A stretch of 64,000 nt of DNA from Massilia sp. YIM B02769 (GTDB lineage: Bacteria; Pseudomonadota; Gammaproteobacteria; Burkholderiales; Burkholderiaceae_D): positions 434,001-498,000 of the forward strand of contig NZ_JASNRC010000002.1 in the NCBI RefSeq assembly GCF_030411995.1, written 5' to 3'. Made by a program: the position numbers and the translations under genes. The first letter of the stretch is position 1; the number at the start of each line of letters is the position of its first letter. Below, piece by piece: positions 15,858 to 26,560 of this stretch. The notes under the pieces were generated by a model. That model saw nothing but the letters and a program-made list of their open reading frames with translations, was not told where the DNA came from and ran no database searches.

Positions 15858-17522
15858 ATGCGTGCATCGACCTTCTTCGCCAGGCGCCTGCTGGCCCTTC
15901 CCCTGCTTGCGGCAGCGACCGTTCATGCCGCACCCGCCGCCGAGAAAGCGGCGCCGAAACTGGTGCTGGTGCTGGTCGTGGATGGCCTGCCGGCCGAGCA
16001 GGTACAGCGCTACCGCGGCCAGTTCGGCCAGGGCGGCTTGCGGCGCCTGCTGGACGAAGGCGCCACCTTCAGCAATGCGCACCAGGCCCACGGCGTGACG
16101 GTGACGGCGGTCGGCCACGCCAGCATCCTGTCCGGCGCCTACCCTTACCAGCACGGCGTGATCGGGAATAACTGGATCGACCCCGTATCGAAGAATCCGG
16201 TCTACTGCACCGAAGACGCGCGCTACACGTATATCGATGAAGAGACCAAGGCCGGCGACGGCACCTCGCCGATGCGCCTGCGCGTGGACACCCTGGGAGA
16301 CGGGCTGCGCTACGCCAGCGGCAACCGCGCCAAGGTGATTGCCGTGTCGGGCAAGGACCGCGGCGCCATCCTGCTGGCCGGGAAGACCGGTACCGCCTAC
16401 ATGTACATGGACAAGAGCGGCAACTTCGCTTCCAGCAGCTACTACATGGCGGCGCACCCGCAATGGGTACAGCAATATCGGGCGCGCCGGCCGCAGGACG
16501 GCTACTACGGCAAGACCTGGAAACCGCTGCTGGCCGACAGCGCCTATGCCGGCGACGCGCCCGACGAGCTGTTCCCGGCCACGCCAGGCGCGCCGAACCG
16601 CTTTCCGTTTTCCTTCTACAGCGACAGCGGGAGCCTGGATGCCGACTACTACAACCGCCTGAAGACCAGCCCCTTCCTCGACGAACTCACGCTGGAATTC
16701 GCGCGCGCCGCGGTCGAGGGCGAGCGCCTGGGCGGCACCGCCGGCGTGACCGACCTGCTGGGCGTGAGCCTGTCGGCGCACGACTACATCAACCACACCT
16801 ACGGCCCGGAAAGCAAGATGTCGCACGACCACCTGCAGCGCCTGGACCGCATGCTGGCCGACTTCTTCACTTACCTCGACCGCAAGCTCGGCGCCGGCAA
16901 CGTGCTGGTGGTGCTCACCGCCGACCACGGCTTTCCGAACACGCCGGAATTCGTCAAGGCAGCCAAGGGCGACGCCGGCCGCGTGAATGCGGGCGCGCTG
17001 GTGGCGTCGCTGAACGTGGCGCTGGCGGCGAAATACGGTGTCGAAAAACTGGTGATCGCGCAGTCGGCGCCGAACTTCCATCTCGACTACGCCGCCATCG
17101 ACAAGCTGGGCGTGGCGCGCGCCGAGGTCGAGAACACGGCAGCGGCTTTCCTGCGCGCCCAGGAAGGCGTGGCCGAGGTCTACACGCGCAGCCAGTTCGA
17201 GGCCGACGCCCTTGGCGCCACGCGCATGGGTCTGCTGATGCGACGCACCTGGAACCGCGCGCTGTCGGGCGACCTGGTGGTGGTGAACAAGCCGAACTGG
17301 TATTTCAGCAGCGGCAGCAGCGGCACCTCGCACGGTTCGCCATATGCCTACGATACGAACGTGCCGCTGCTGCTCAGCGGCCGCAAATGGATCAAGCCGG
17401 GCTATTACGGCCAGTACGCCGAAACCGTGGACATCGCGCCGACGCTGGCGAACCTGCTGCGCCTGCGCCCTCCGGCGGGGAGCGAAGGGCGGGTGCTGGT
17501 CGAGGCCTTGCAGACGCCGTAA
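15858..17522 (+). CDS. PafA-like alkaline phosphatase family protein
   Basis: The 554-residue product has a signal peptide (residues 1 to about 24) and the alkaline phosphatase superfamily fold. The first metal aspartate lies in LVVDGLP (Asp42), the likely nucleophile is Thr83 in VTAVGHASILSG, and the other metal ligands lie in LSAHDYINHTYGP and LTADHGF. Length and the Thr nucleophile fit the PafA type, a calcium-independent zinc phosphatase of the periplasm that removes phosphate from organic esters. No Pho box was identified upstream. The gene stands alone between a hydrolase on the opposite strand and a repeat pair. Confidence 0.88.
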   Translation: MRASTFFARRLLALPLLAAATVHAAPAAEKAAPKLVLVLVVDGLPAEQVQRYRGQFGQGGLRRLLDEGATFSNAHQAHGVTVTAVGHASILSGAYPYQHGVIGNNWIDPVSKNPVYCTEDARYTYIDEETKAGDGTSPMRLRVDTLGDGLRYASGNRAKVIAVSGKDRGAILLAGKTGTAYMYMDKSGNFASSSYYMAAHPQWVQQYRARRPQDGYYGKTWKPLLADSAYAGDAPDELFPATPGAPNRFPFSFYSDSGSLDADYYNRLKTSPFLDELTLEFARAAVEGERLGGTAGVTDLLGVSLSAHDYINHTYGPESKMSHDHLQRLDRMLADFFTYLDRKLGAGNVLVVLTADHGFPNTPEFVKAAKGDAGRVNAGALVASLNVALAAKYGVEKLVIAQSAPNFHLDYAAIDKLGVARAEVENTAAAFLRAQEGVAEVYTRSQFEADALGATRMGLLMRRTWNRALSGDLVVVNKPNWYFSSGSSGTSHGSPYAYDTNVPLLLSGRKWIKPGYYGQYAETVDIAPTLANLLRLRPPAGSEGRVLVEALQTP

Positions 17523-17569
17523 TCTCCTATATCGTTTCATGCAGGGATGAACGCGGACATGGCGCGCCG

Positions 17570-17749
17570 CGTAGGGTGGTCGGCTCTACCCTGGCGTGTG
17601 ATGCCACGAAGCGTATGCGCCGCCCACGCGTTCAACGGACGCATGCATCGACACGCCCTCAAGCGGAGCGGTTTTCGTACGGCCCTGAACGCGTGGACGG
17701 CGCCCCGGCCCAGGCACGCGCACACCTGGGTATAGCCGTCCACCCTACG
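17570..17749. repeat. Paired inverted intergenic repeat, GTAGGGTGG-CGGCT variant
   Basis: CGTAGGGTGGTCGGCT begins at 17570 and its inverted match, reading AGCCGTCCACCCTACG, ends at 17749. The similarity extends about 28 bp inward on both sides. A second inverted match inside (CCCACGCGTTCA against TGAACGCGTGG) makes the whole 180 bp one long imperfect palindrome. It fills the gap between the phosphatase and the amylase, which converge. It shares the GTAGGGTGG end with the repeat pairs at 21.2, 24.4 and 46.8 kb but differs further inward. Confidence 0.8.
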
Positions 17750-17768
17750 AATAAGGCCCGATGACGCG

Positions 17769-19472
17769 TCAGTTCTGCCCGATCAGCACCACCGGATTGC
17801 GGGCATCGAACTGCACCTTCCCGCCCTTCACCACGGCGGTCTTGCCCGAGTACCAGTCGCGCACGGTCTGGCCATCCATGAACACGCCGGTCACCGGCAC
17901 GGCGGTCGGCTTGTCCGTCGGCAGCCCCAGCGCCACCACCACGCGGTCGGTCACGTCCTTCGTTTCATAGGTGCGCTTGAAGGTGTAGGGATAGTGCTGG
18001 ATCATCTGGTGCACGCCCGCGCCCACGGCCGGGTGGGCCTGGCGGAAGCGGCCCAGCTTGGCCCAGTGTTCGCGCACGTCGGCCACGCGGTTCAGGCCGC
18101 GCTGGGCGTTCGACGCCAGCTCGTCCCAGTTCATGAAGGAGCGCAGCGTGGCGTCGCCCTCGGCGCCCTCCACTTTCAGCAGGCGCGCGGTTTCGTCGCC
18201 GTAGTAGATCTGCACCGCGCCCGGCGCCAGCAGCAGCTTGTTGGCACTCTCGTAAGGGCGCTCGCGCATCGCGTCATACGGGTCGCCGTCGTCGTGCGAG
18301 CTGAGGTAGTTCAGGACCGACGCACCCTTCATCGGGCCATGCAGCGCCTTCGAATAGGTGCTGAACAGCGTCTCGTAGCTCTCCTTGGCGTCCGACTTCA
18401 TGCCGAAGTTGATCATGCTGTCGAAGCCCTGGGCCGGGTAATCGACCTGCATGTCGCCCAGGTCGAAGGCGTGGCCGTGCTGCAGCGCGTAGTTGTAGAC
18501 TTCAGCCGTCATGTAGAACGGCGTGTCGCCCAGCTTCTTGGCCGGGTTGGCGCGCTTCCAGTCCTCGAAGGCGGCGCTGGCGACTTTTTTCAGTTCCTTC
18601 CACACGCCGGGTTCGGTGTGCTTGACGGTGTCGGCGCGGAAGCCGTCAAAGCCGTACTTGCGCACCCAGTCGGCGTGCCATTTCATCAGGTAGTAGCGCG
18701 GCGCGCGCGGGTAGCCGGTGCGCTTGAAGAAGTCGTCCAGCTCTTTCACTTCGCGCTCGTAGCGCCCTTCCTTCTTCCACTTCTCCACCAGCAGCGGCGG
18801 CAGGGCCACCGCCTTGTTGCTGCCGGTGAGGATGTCGGGCAGGTTCTTCACCAGCGTGCAATCGATGGTCGTGCGCGCATCCTTGTAGGTGCAGGTCGGA
18901 CCGGTACGCACCCAGTCGGCCGGCCAGACCGGGTCGGCGCTGGTGACCGGGCCGGTGTGGTTCATCACGACGTCGAGCAGCACGCGGATGCCCGCCGCGT
19001 GGGCGGTGTCGACCAGGGTGCGCATGTCGTCCTCGGTGCCCAGGTTCGCATCCACGGCCGTGAAGTCGCGCGCCCAGTAGCCGTGGAAGCCATAGCTCTT
19101 GCCGGTGCCTTCGTCGGTGCCGGCATGGATCTGCTCGACCGGCGGCGTGATCCAGATCGCGGTCACGCCCAGGTCGTTGAAGTAGCCCTCCTTGATCTTG
19201 GCCGTGACGCCCGCCAGGTCCCCGCCCATGAAGCCGCGCAGCACCGCCGCATCCTTCGCCCGGCCATAGGCCAGGTCGTTCGCCGGGTTGCCGTTGTTGA
19301 AGCGGTCCGTCAGCAGGAAGTAGACGGTCGCGTTCTCCCAGACGAAAGGCTTGGCCGGAGCCGCCCAGGGTGCGGCGATCCCGCTGCGGGCCTGGGCTTC
19401 CGTGTGGGCCTGGGCCTGGGCCTGGGGTGCAAACGCGATCAGCAACGCGGCGGCAAGTGCGGGTAGTTTCAT
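17769..19472 (-). CDS. Exported alpha-amylase, GH13 (MalS-like)
   Basis: This 567-residue protein has a signal peptide (about residues 1-22) and a GH13 barrel. The nucleophile is Asp281 in GFDGFRADTVKH, the acid/base is Glu324 in MTAEVYN, and the third acid is Asp394 in LSSHDD. NHTGP near 171-175 is the first conserved region. It should cut alpha-1,4 bonds of starch-like glucans or maltodextrins in the periplasm or outside. AGGA lies 7 nt before the ATG at 19472. A longer open frame to 20051 crosses the pgm gene and is not coding. The start is 26 nt after the pgm stop, so the two form an operon. Confidence 0.93.
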   Translation of the reverse strand: MKLPALAAALLIAFAPQAQAQAHTEAQARSGIAAPWAAPAKPFVWENATVYFLLTDRFNNGNPANDLAYGRAKDAAVLRGFMGGDLAGVTAKIKEGYFNDLGVTAIWITPPVEQIHAGTDEGTGKSYGFHGYWARDFTAVDANLGTEDDMRTLVDTAHAAGIRVLLDVVMNHTGPVTSADPVWPADWVRTGPTCTYKDARTTIDCTLVKNLPDILTGSNKAVALPPLLVEKWKKEGRYEREVKELDDFFKRTGYPRAPRYYLMKWHADWVRKYGFDGFRADTVKHTEPGVWKELKKVASAAFEDWKRANPAKKLGDTPFYMTAEVYNYALQHGHAFDLGDMQVDYPAQGFDSMINFGMKSDAKESYETLFSTYSKALHGPMKGASVLNYLSSHDDGDPYDAMRERPYESANKLLLAPGAVQIYYGDETARLLKVEGAEGDATLRSFMNWDELASNAQRGLNRVADVREHWAKLGRFRQAHPAVGAGVHQMIQHYPYTFKRTYETKDVTDRVVVALGLPTDKPTAVPVTGVFMDGQTVRDWYSGKTAVVKGGKVQFDARNPVVLIGQN

Positions 19473-19498
19473 GCAGGGTTCCTGTGGTGAGGGTTGGA

Positions 19499-21169
<1,671 letters not shown>

Positions 21170-21224
21170 TTACGATACGACAGGCGCAAAAATCCCGGCG
21201 CAAGCTAATTCGTTATCGGTACCG

Positions 21225-21409
21225 GTACGGTGGGCACTCCGTGCCCACGCGGTTACGTGCATGCCCTTGCACCTGCGGCCGATGGAATTCGCTCGAAACA
21301 TATCCGAAGTCAGAAAGCCGTGTCCGCCGGATATGGTGCGAGCGAATTGTCACGGCCACGTTTAAAAGGATGCGTACGTAACCGCGTGGGCACGGAGTGC
21401 CCACCGTAC
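21225..21409. repeat. Paired inverted intergenic repeat (GTACGGTGGGCAC type)
   Basis: A 33-bp unit (21225-21257, itself a hairpin GTGGGCAC-TCC-GTGCCCAC) is matched by its inverted copy at 21377-21409. Inside lies another inverted match (AATTCGCTCG/CGAGCGAATT and CATATCCG/CGGATATG), so the full 185 bp can fold as one cruciform. It occupies most of the 302-nt gap between pgm and the MFS transporter; I see no other gene there. The arrangement is like bacterial interspersed mosaic elements built from REP sequences. Confidence 0.85.
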
Positions 21410-21432
21410 GGGATACGCCGCAGGCCACATGA

Positions 21433-22764
21433 TCACGCCTGGTTCGGCGCCTTATCCGTCACCGCCAGCGTCAACACCGCCGCTACCAGCATGCACCCGC
21501 CACCCAGCACCAGCGTCTGCACGGTATGCCCGCCAAAGAACTCGCGCGTCACGAACCCCAGCAGCAGCCCGCTGACGATCTGCGGAATCACGACGAAGAA
21601 GTTGAACAGCCCCATGAAGTAGCCCATGCGCTTGGCCGGCAGCGAGCCCGCCAGGATCGCGTACGGCATGGTCAGGATCGACGCCCAGGCGATGCCGACG
21701 CCGATCATCGGCAGCATCAGCATTTCCTTCGAACCGATCAGCGCGATGCTGGCCAAACTCAGACCGCCAATGGCCAGGCAGACGAAGTGCACGGTCTTGC
21801 GGCTGGTGGCGCGGGCGAACACCGGCAGGATGAAGGCGGCCAGCGCCGACACGCCGCTGTACACCGCGAACATGATGCCGACCTGGTTGCCGGCTTCCTG
21901 GAAGGCGGCCGACTGGGCGTCGCGCGTGCCCCACACCGCGTCGGCAATCGCGCTGCCGGTGTAGATCCACATCGCGAACAGCGCGATCCAGGTGAAGAAC
22001 TGCACGAAGGCCAGCTGCACCATGGTCTTCGGCATCTTGCCGAAGCCGCTCACGATCTCGACCAGGGCCGTGCCGACGTGGCGCGCCTGCTGGCGCTCGT
22101 GCTGGAAGCTGGCCAGGTCCGGCGGCGGCAGTTCGTCGGCGGTGAACACGGTCCAGCTGACGGCGACCATGAACACCACCGCGCCGGCGTAGAAGGAATA
22201 GCGCACGGTGTCCGGGATCATGCCGTCGACCGGCACGTTCGACACGCCGAAGTGGGTGAAGATGGTCGGCAGCAGCGAGGCGATCACCGCGCCGCAGCCG
22301 ATGAAGAAGGTCTGCATCGCATAGCCCGCGGTCTGCTGCGAGGGGTCGAGCTTGTCGCCGACAAAGGCGCGGAAGGGCTCCATCGAGACGTTGATGGCGG
22401 CGTCCATCATCCACAGCACGGCCACCGCCATCCACAGCGCCGAGGAATTCGGCATCAGGAACAGGGCGATCGCCGCCAGGAAGGCGCCAACGAAGAAGAA
22501 GGGACGGCGCCGGCCCCACTTCGGGTGCCACGTGTTGTCGCTCATGTAGCCGATCACCGGCTGCACCAGCAGCCCGGTGACGGGGGCGGCGAGCCAGAAC
22601 AGCGCCAGGTCGTCGGGGTTGGCGCCCAGGGTCGAGAAGATGCGGCTGGTGTTCGAGTTCTGCAGCGCGAAGCCGAACTGGATGCCGAAGAAGCCGAAGC
22701 TCATGTTCCACAGCTGCCAGAACGACAGGCGTGGCTTCGTGAGCGCGTTGGTGTGCATGTCCAT
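21433..22764 (-). CDS. MFS transporter, sugar (maltose/sucrose-like, SLC45-type)
   Basis: The 443-residue product has about 12 transmembrane helices. It carries the loop motif GYMSDNTWHPKWGRRRPFF, the pattern of the glycoside-pentoside/SUC branch of the major facilitator superfamily, which imports disaccharides by proton symport. The start at 22764 is preceded by GGGGA; the frame continues upstream to 22932 without family similarity. It is divergent from a second MFS gene with a shared control region of about 257 nt, and downstream of it lie pgm and amylase in the same direction. The likely cargo is maltose or a maltooligosaccharide from the encoded amylases. Confidence 0.9.
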   Translation of the reverse strand: MDMHTNALTKPRLSFWQLWNMSFGFFGIQFGFALQNSNTSRIFSTLGANPDDLALFWLAAPVTGLLVQPVIGYMSDNTWHPKWGRRRPFFFVGAFLAAIALFLMPNSSALWMAVAVLWMMDAAINVSMEPFRAFVGDKLDPSQQTAGYAMQTFFIGCGAVIASLLPTIFTHFGVSNVPVDGMIPDTVRYSFYAGAVVFMVAVSWTVFTADELPPPDLASFQHERQQARHVGTALVEIVSGFGKMPKTMVQLAFVQFFTWIALFAMWIYTGSAIADAVWGTRDAQSAAFQEAGNQVGIMFAVYSGVSALAAFILPVFARATSRKTVHFVCLAIGGLSLASIALIGSKEMLMLPMIGVGIAWASILTMPYAILAGSLPAKRMGYFMGLFNFFVVIPQIVSGLLLGFVTREFFGGHTVQTLVLGGGCMLVAAVLTLAVTDKAPNQA

Positions 22765-22897
22765 CTGTGTCCCCAAGCGGCCGGCCTTCAGACCGGACTC
22801 TCTGTATGTGTGGCAAGCGGCCCCTGTGCTCCGGTCGGCGGGCTGGGAGCGCTCCCGTCCGGAAGGCCGGGAGGACGGGCGGGTTGCAGGGTAAATT

Positions 22898-22912
22898 TGT
22901 AGCAAAATAACA
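22898..22912. promoter_or_regulatory. Candidate operator 1 between divergent MFS genes
   Basis: TGTAGCAAAATAACA is a 15-bp near-palindrome. It matches the second site at 22985-22999 in 13 of 15 positions and resembles the TGTAGT-N3-ACTACA sites upstream of the TonB receptor and GH13 genes. A local sugar regulator, perhaps the glucokinase-RpiR fusion, could bind it; this is inference. Confidence 0.45.
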
Positions 22913-22984
22913 TGGCGTTTTCCGAGTGTCAATCTGGCACTGACATAGTAGAATCGGCATGTCCGCAGACCCGGTACCCGGTTT

Positions 22985-22999
22985 TGTAGTCAAATAACA
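22985..22999. promoter_or_regulatory. Candidate operator 2 between divergent MFS genes
   Basis: TGTAGTCAAATAACA lies 23 nt before the ATG of the plus-strand MFS gene. That is near the expected transcription start or ribosome site, fitting a repressor site. It differs from the site at 22898 in two positions. Confidence 0.45.
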
Positions 23000-23021
23000 C
23001 GATAAAACGATCGGAGACACC

Positions 23022-24308
23022 ATGCTCGACATGCAGCGTCGGCTCAGCAATTCATTTTATGCATTGACCAGCCTGCCGGCGACCGCCATGGGCTTTGCCC
23101 TGTGCATCCAGATTTCCGCGCTCAGCTGGCTGCTGAGCACCAAATACCACCTCGACATCCACGAGATCGGCATCGTCTGGGCCGCCGGTCCCCTGGCCGG
23201 CATCCTGGGCCAGCTGATCATCGGCTTCATCAGCGACAAGACCTGGTTCTGGGGCGGCCGGCGCCGGCCTTTCATCCTGATCGGCGGCACCCTCGCCGCG
23301 CTGTCGGTGTTCCTGCTGCCGCGCATCGAAGTGGTGGCGGATTTGCTGGGCGTGACCAACCTGCTGGTGATCGCGGTGATCGTGGCGCTGACGCTGGATT
23401 TGTCGATCAACATCAGCTTCAACCCCACGCGCTCGCTGATCGCCGACGTCACGCCGGAAGGCCAGGCGCGCACCCGCGGCTACACCTGGATGCAGACGAT
23501 CTCCGGCTTCTGGGGCGTGATGGCTTACCTGATCGGCGCCTTCATCGACAACTATGCGCTCATTTCGGTGGGCGTGGTGATCGTGCTGGCCTTCTCGGTG
23601 CTGCCGGTGTTCCTGGTCGCCGAGCCGCGCGAACTGGCGCCAGCTACCCAGGAGGCGTCCGCGCCCTCCTCCACGTCGACCGACTGGCCGCAACTGTGGA
23701 AGCTGTGGGCGGCCCATGCCTTCAGCTGGTTCGGGGTGCAGGCGATGTTTGTCTACATCATCGCCTTTATCCAGCAGCACGTGGTGACTGCCGGCGCCAC
23801 GTTCGCCGAAGCGGCCGCGCAGTCGGGCCATGTGATCGCGATTTCGTTCGCGGTGATGAACGTGGTCGGCTTCCTGCTGCCGGCCCTGGTGCTGGCGCCG
23901 CTCGGCGCACGCATCGGCCGCGTGCGCACCCAGGCCGGCTGCATCGCCGTCATGGCGCTCGGTTATCTGGGCATCGCGCTGTTCGCGCGCACGCCGGCGT
24001 CGCTTTACGTGCTGATGGCGGTGGTGGGGATCGGCTGGGCGGCGGTGGTCAGCCTGCCGTTTGCGATCATGAGCGAAAAGGTCGACAAGCGCCGCATGGG
24101 CTTCTTCATGGGGCTGTTCAACCTGTCGGTGGTGCTGCCGCAGCTGGCGACCACGGCGGTCGGCTACGTGCTGAAGGACGCGGCGGACAAGAGTGTCCTG
24201 TTCCTGATTTGCGGCGGGTGTTTGGCGGTGTCTAGCGTGCTGTGGCTGCTGGTGAAGGATGGGGCGAGCGTGCCGCACGCGAAACCGGAGTTGGCAGCGG
24301 CTCACTGA
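23022..24308 (+). CDS. MFS transporter, second sugar carrier of the same branch
   Basis: This 428-residue protein has about 12 transmembrane helices and the loop GFISDKTWFWGGRRRPF, which places it in the same MFS branch as the divergent neighbour, although the two are not close copies. GGAG lies 5 nt before the ATG at 23022; a second in-frame ATG is three codons later. Two MFS carriers around one control region suggest uptake of different glucan breakdown products, or of one product under different conditions. It is followed by a repeat region and converges with the helicase gene. Confidence 0.9.
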   Translation: MLDMQRRLSNSFYALTSLPATAMGFALCIQISALSWLLSTKYHLDIHEIGIVWAAGPLAGILGQLIIGFISDKTWFWGGRRRPFILIGGTLAALSVFLLPRIEVVADLLGVTNLLVIAVIVALTLDLSINISFNPTRSLIADVTPEGQARTRGYTWMQTISGFWGVMAYLIGAFIDNYALISVGVVIVLAFSVLPVFLVAEPRELAPATQEASAPSSTSTDWPQLWKLWAAHAFSWFGVQAMFVYIIAFIQQHVVTAGATFAEAAAQSGHVIAISFAVMNVVGFLLPALVLAPLGARIGRVRTQAGCIAVMALGYLGIALFARTPASLYVLMAVVGIGWAAVVSLPFAIMSEKVDKRRMGFFMGLFNLSVVLPQLATTAVGYVLKDAADKSVLFLICGGCLAVSSVLWLLVKDGASVPHAKPELAAAH

Positions 24309-24312
24309 CGGC

Positions 24313-24424
24313 ACGACGCATCGACGCGGCCGGCATTCATCCGGGCCGCATCAACGTAGGGTGGGCACTCCGTGCCCACGCGGAACGACGCATCGACGCG
24401 GCCCGGCATTGATCCGGGCCGCAT
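24313..24424. repeat. Direct repeat of about 38 bp around the first REP-like unit
   Basis: ACGACGCATCGACGCGGCC plus an imperfect hairpin (GGCATTCATCCGGGCCGCAT) occurs at about 24313-24351 and again at about 24386-24424 with few changes. The two copies flank the left unit of the 24355-24553 repeat pair. They may reflect duplication during insertion or slippage. Confidence 0.6.
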
Positions 24425-24553
24425 TCACATGGCAGAGCATCCAAGAGAACATCGTTAGCGCAACGATGATGGCGAACGCCGCGGAACGAATCTTGTCTGC
24501 CGCGGACTCGCGGACCAGCACGTACCGCGTGGGCACGGAGTGCCCACCCTACG
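24355..24553. repeat. Paired inverted intergenic repeat (GTAGGGTGGGCAC type)
   Basis: CGTAGGGTGGGCAC with its hairpin partner GTGCCCACGCGG spans 24355-24387, and the inverted copy spans 24521-24553. The pair is in the gap between the convergent MFS and helicase genes and may act as a bidirectional transcription end. The unit is nearly identical to those at 46.8 kb and close to those at 21.2 kb. Confidence 0.85.
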
Positions 24554-24568
24554 CGTCAGCCGCAGCTC

Positions 24569-26401
<1,833 letters not shown>

Positions 26402-26490
26402 GGATGAGTTACTCTTGAATTGAAACGAAAGCGACAGTTTACACCGTTGCCTCTTCCGACGCGCCGAATTGGCCGTGCGGCATGGATATT

Positions 26491-26529
26491 GAAAATAAAA
26501 ACCCCCGCAAGCATTGCTGCCTGCGGGGG
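26491..26529 (-). terminator. Rho-independent terminator of the large TonB receptor gene
   Basis: On the minus strand an 8-bp stem CCCCCGCA/TGCGGGGG with a 12-nt loop is followed by TTTTTATTTT. It begins about 30 nt after the receptor stop. It also isolates the helicase gene further downstream. Confidence 0.9.
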
Positions 26530-26560
26530 ATATTGTTTCCGCCAAGAAGGCGGAAGCGTC

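Noticed and set aside
21225-21409. Repeat pair read as a small coding gene
   Set aside because: The short frames here consist of the palindrome itself and are repeated at the other copies.
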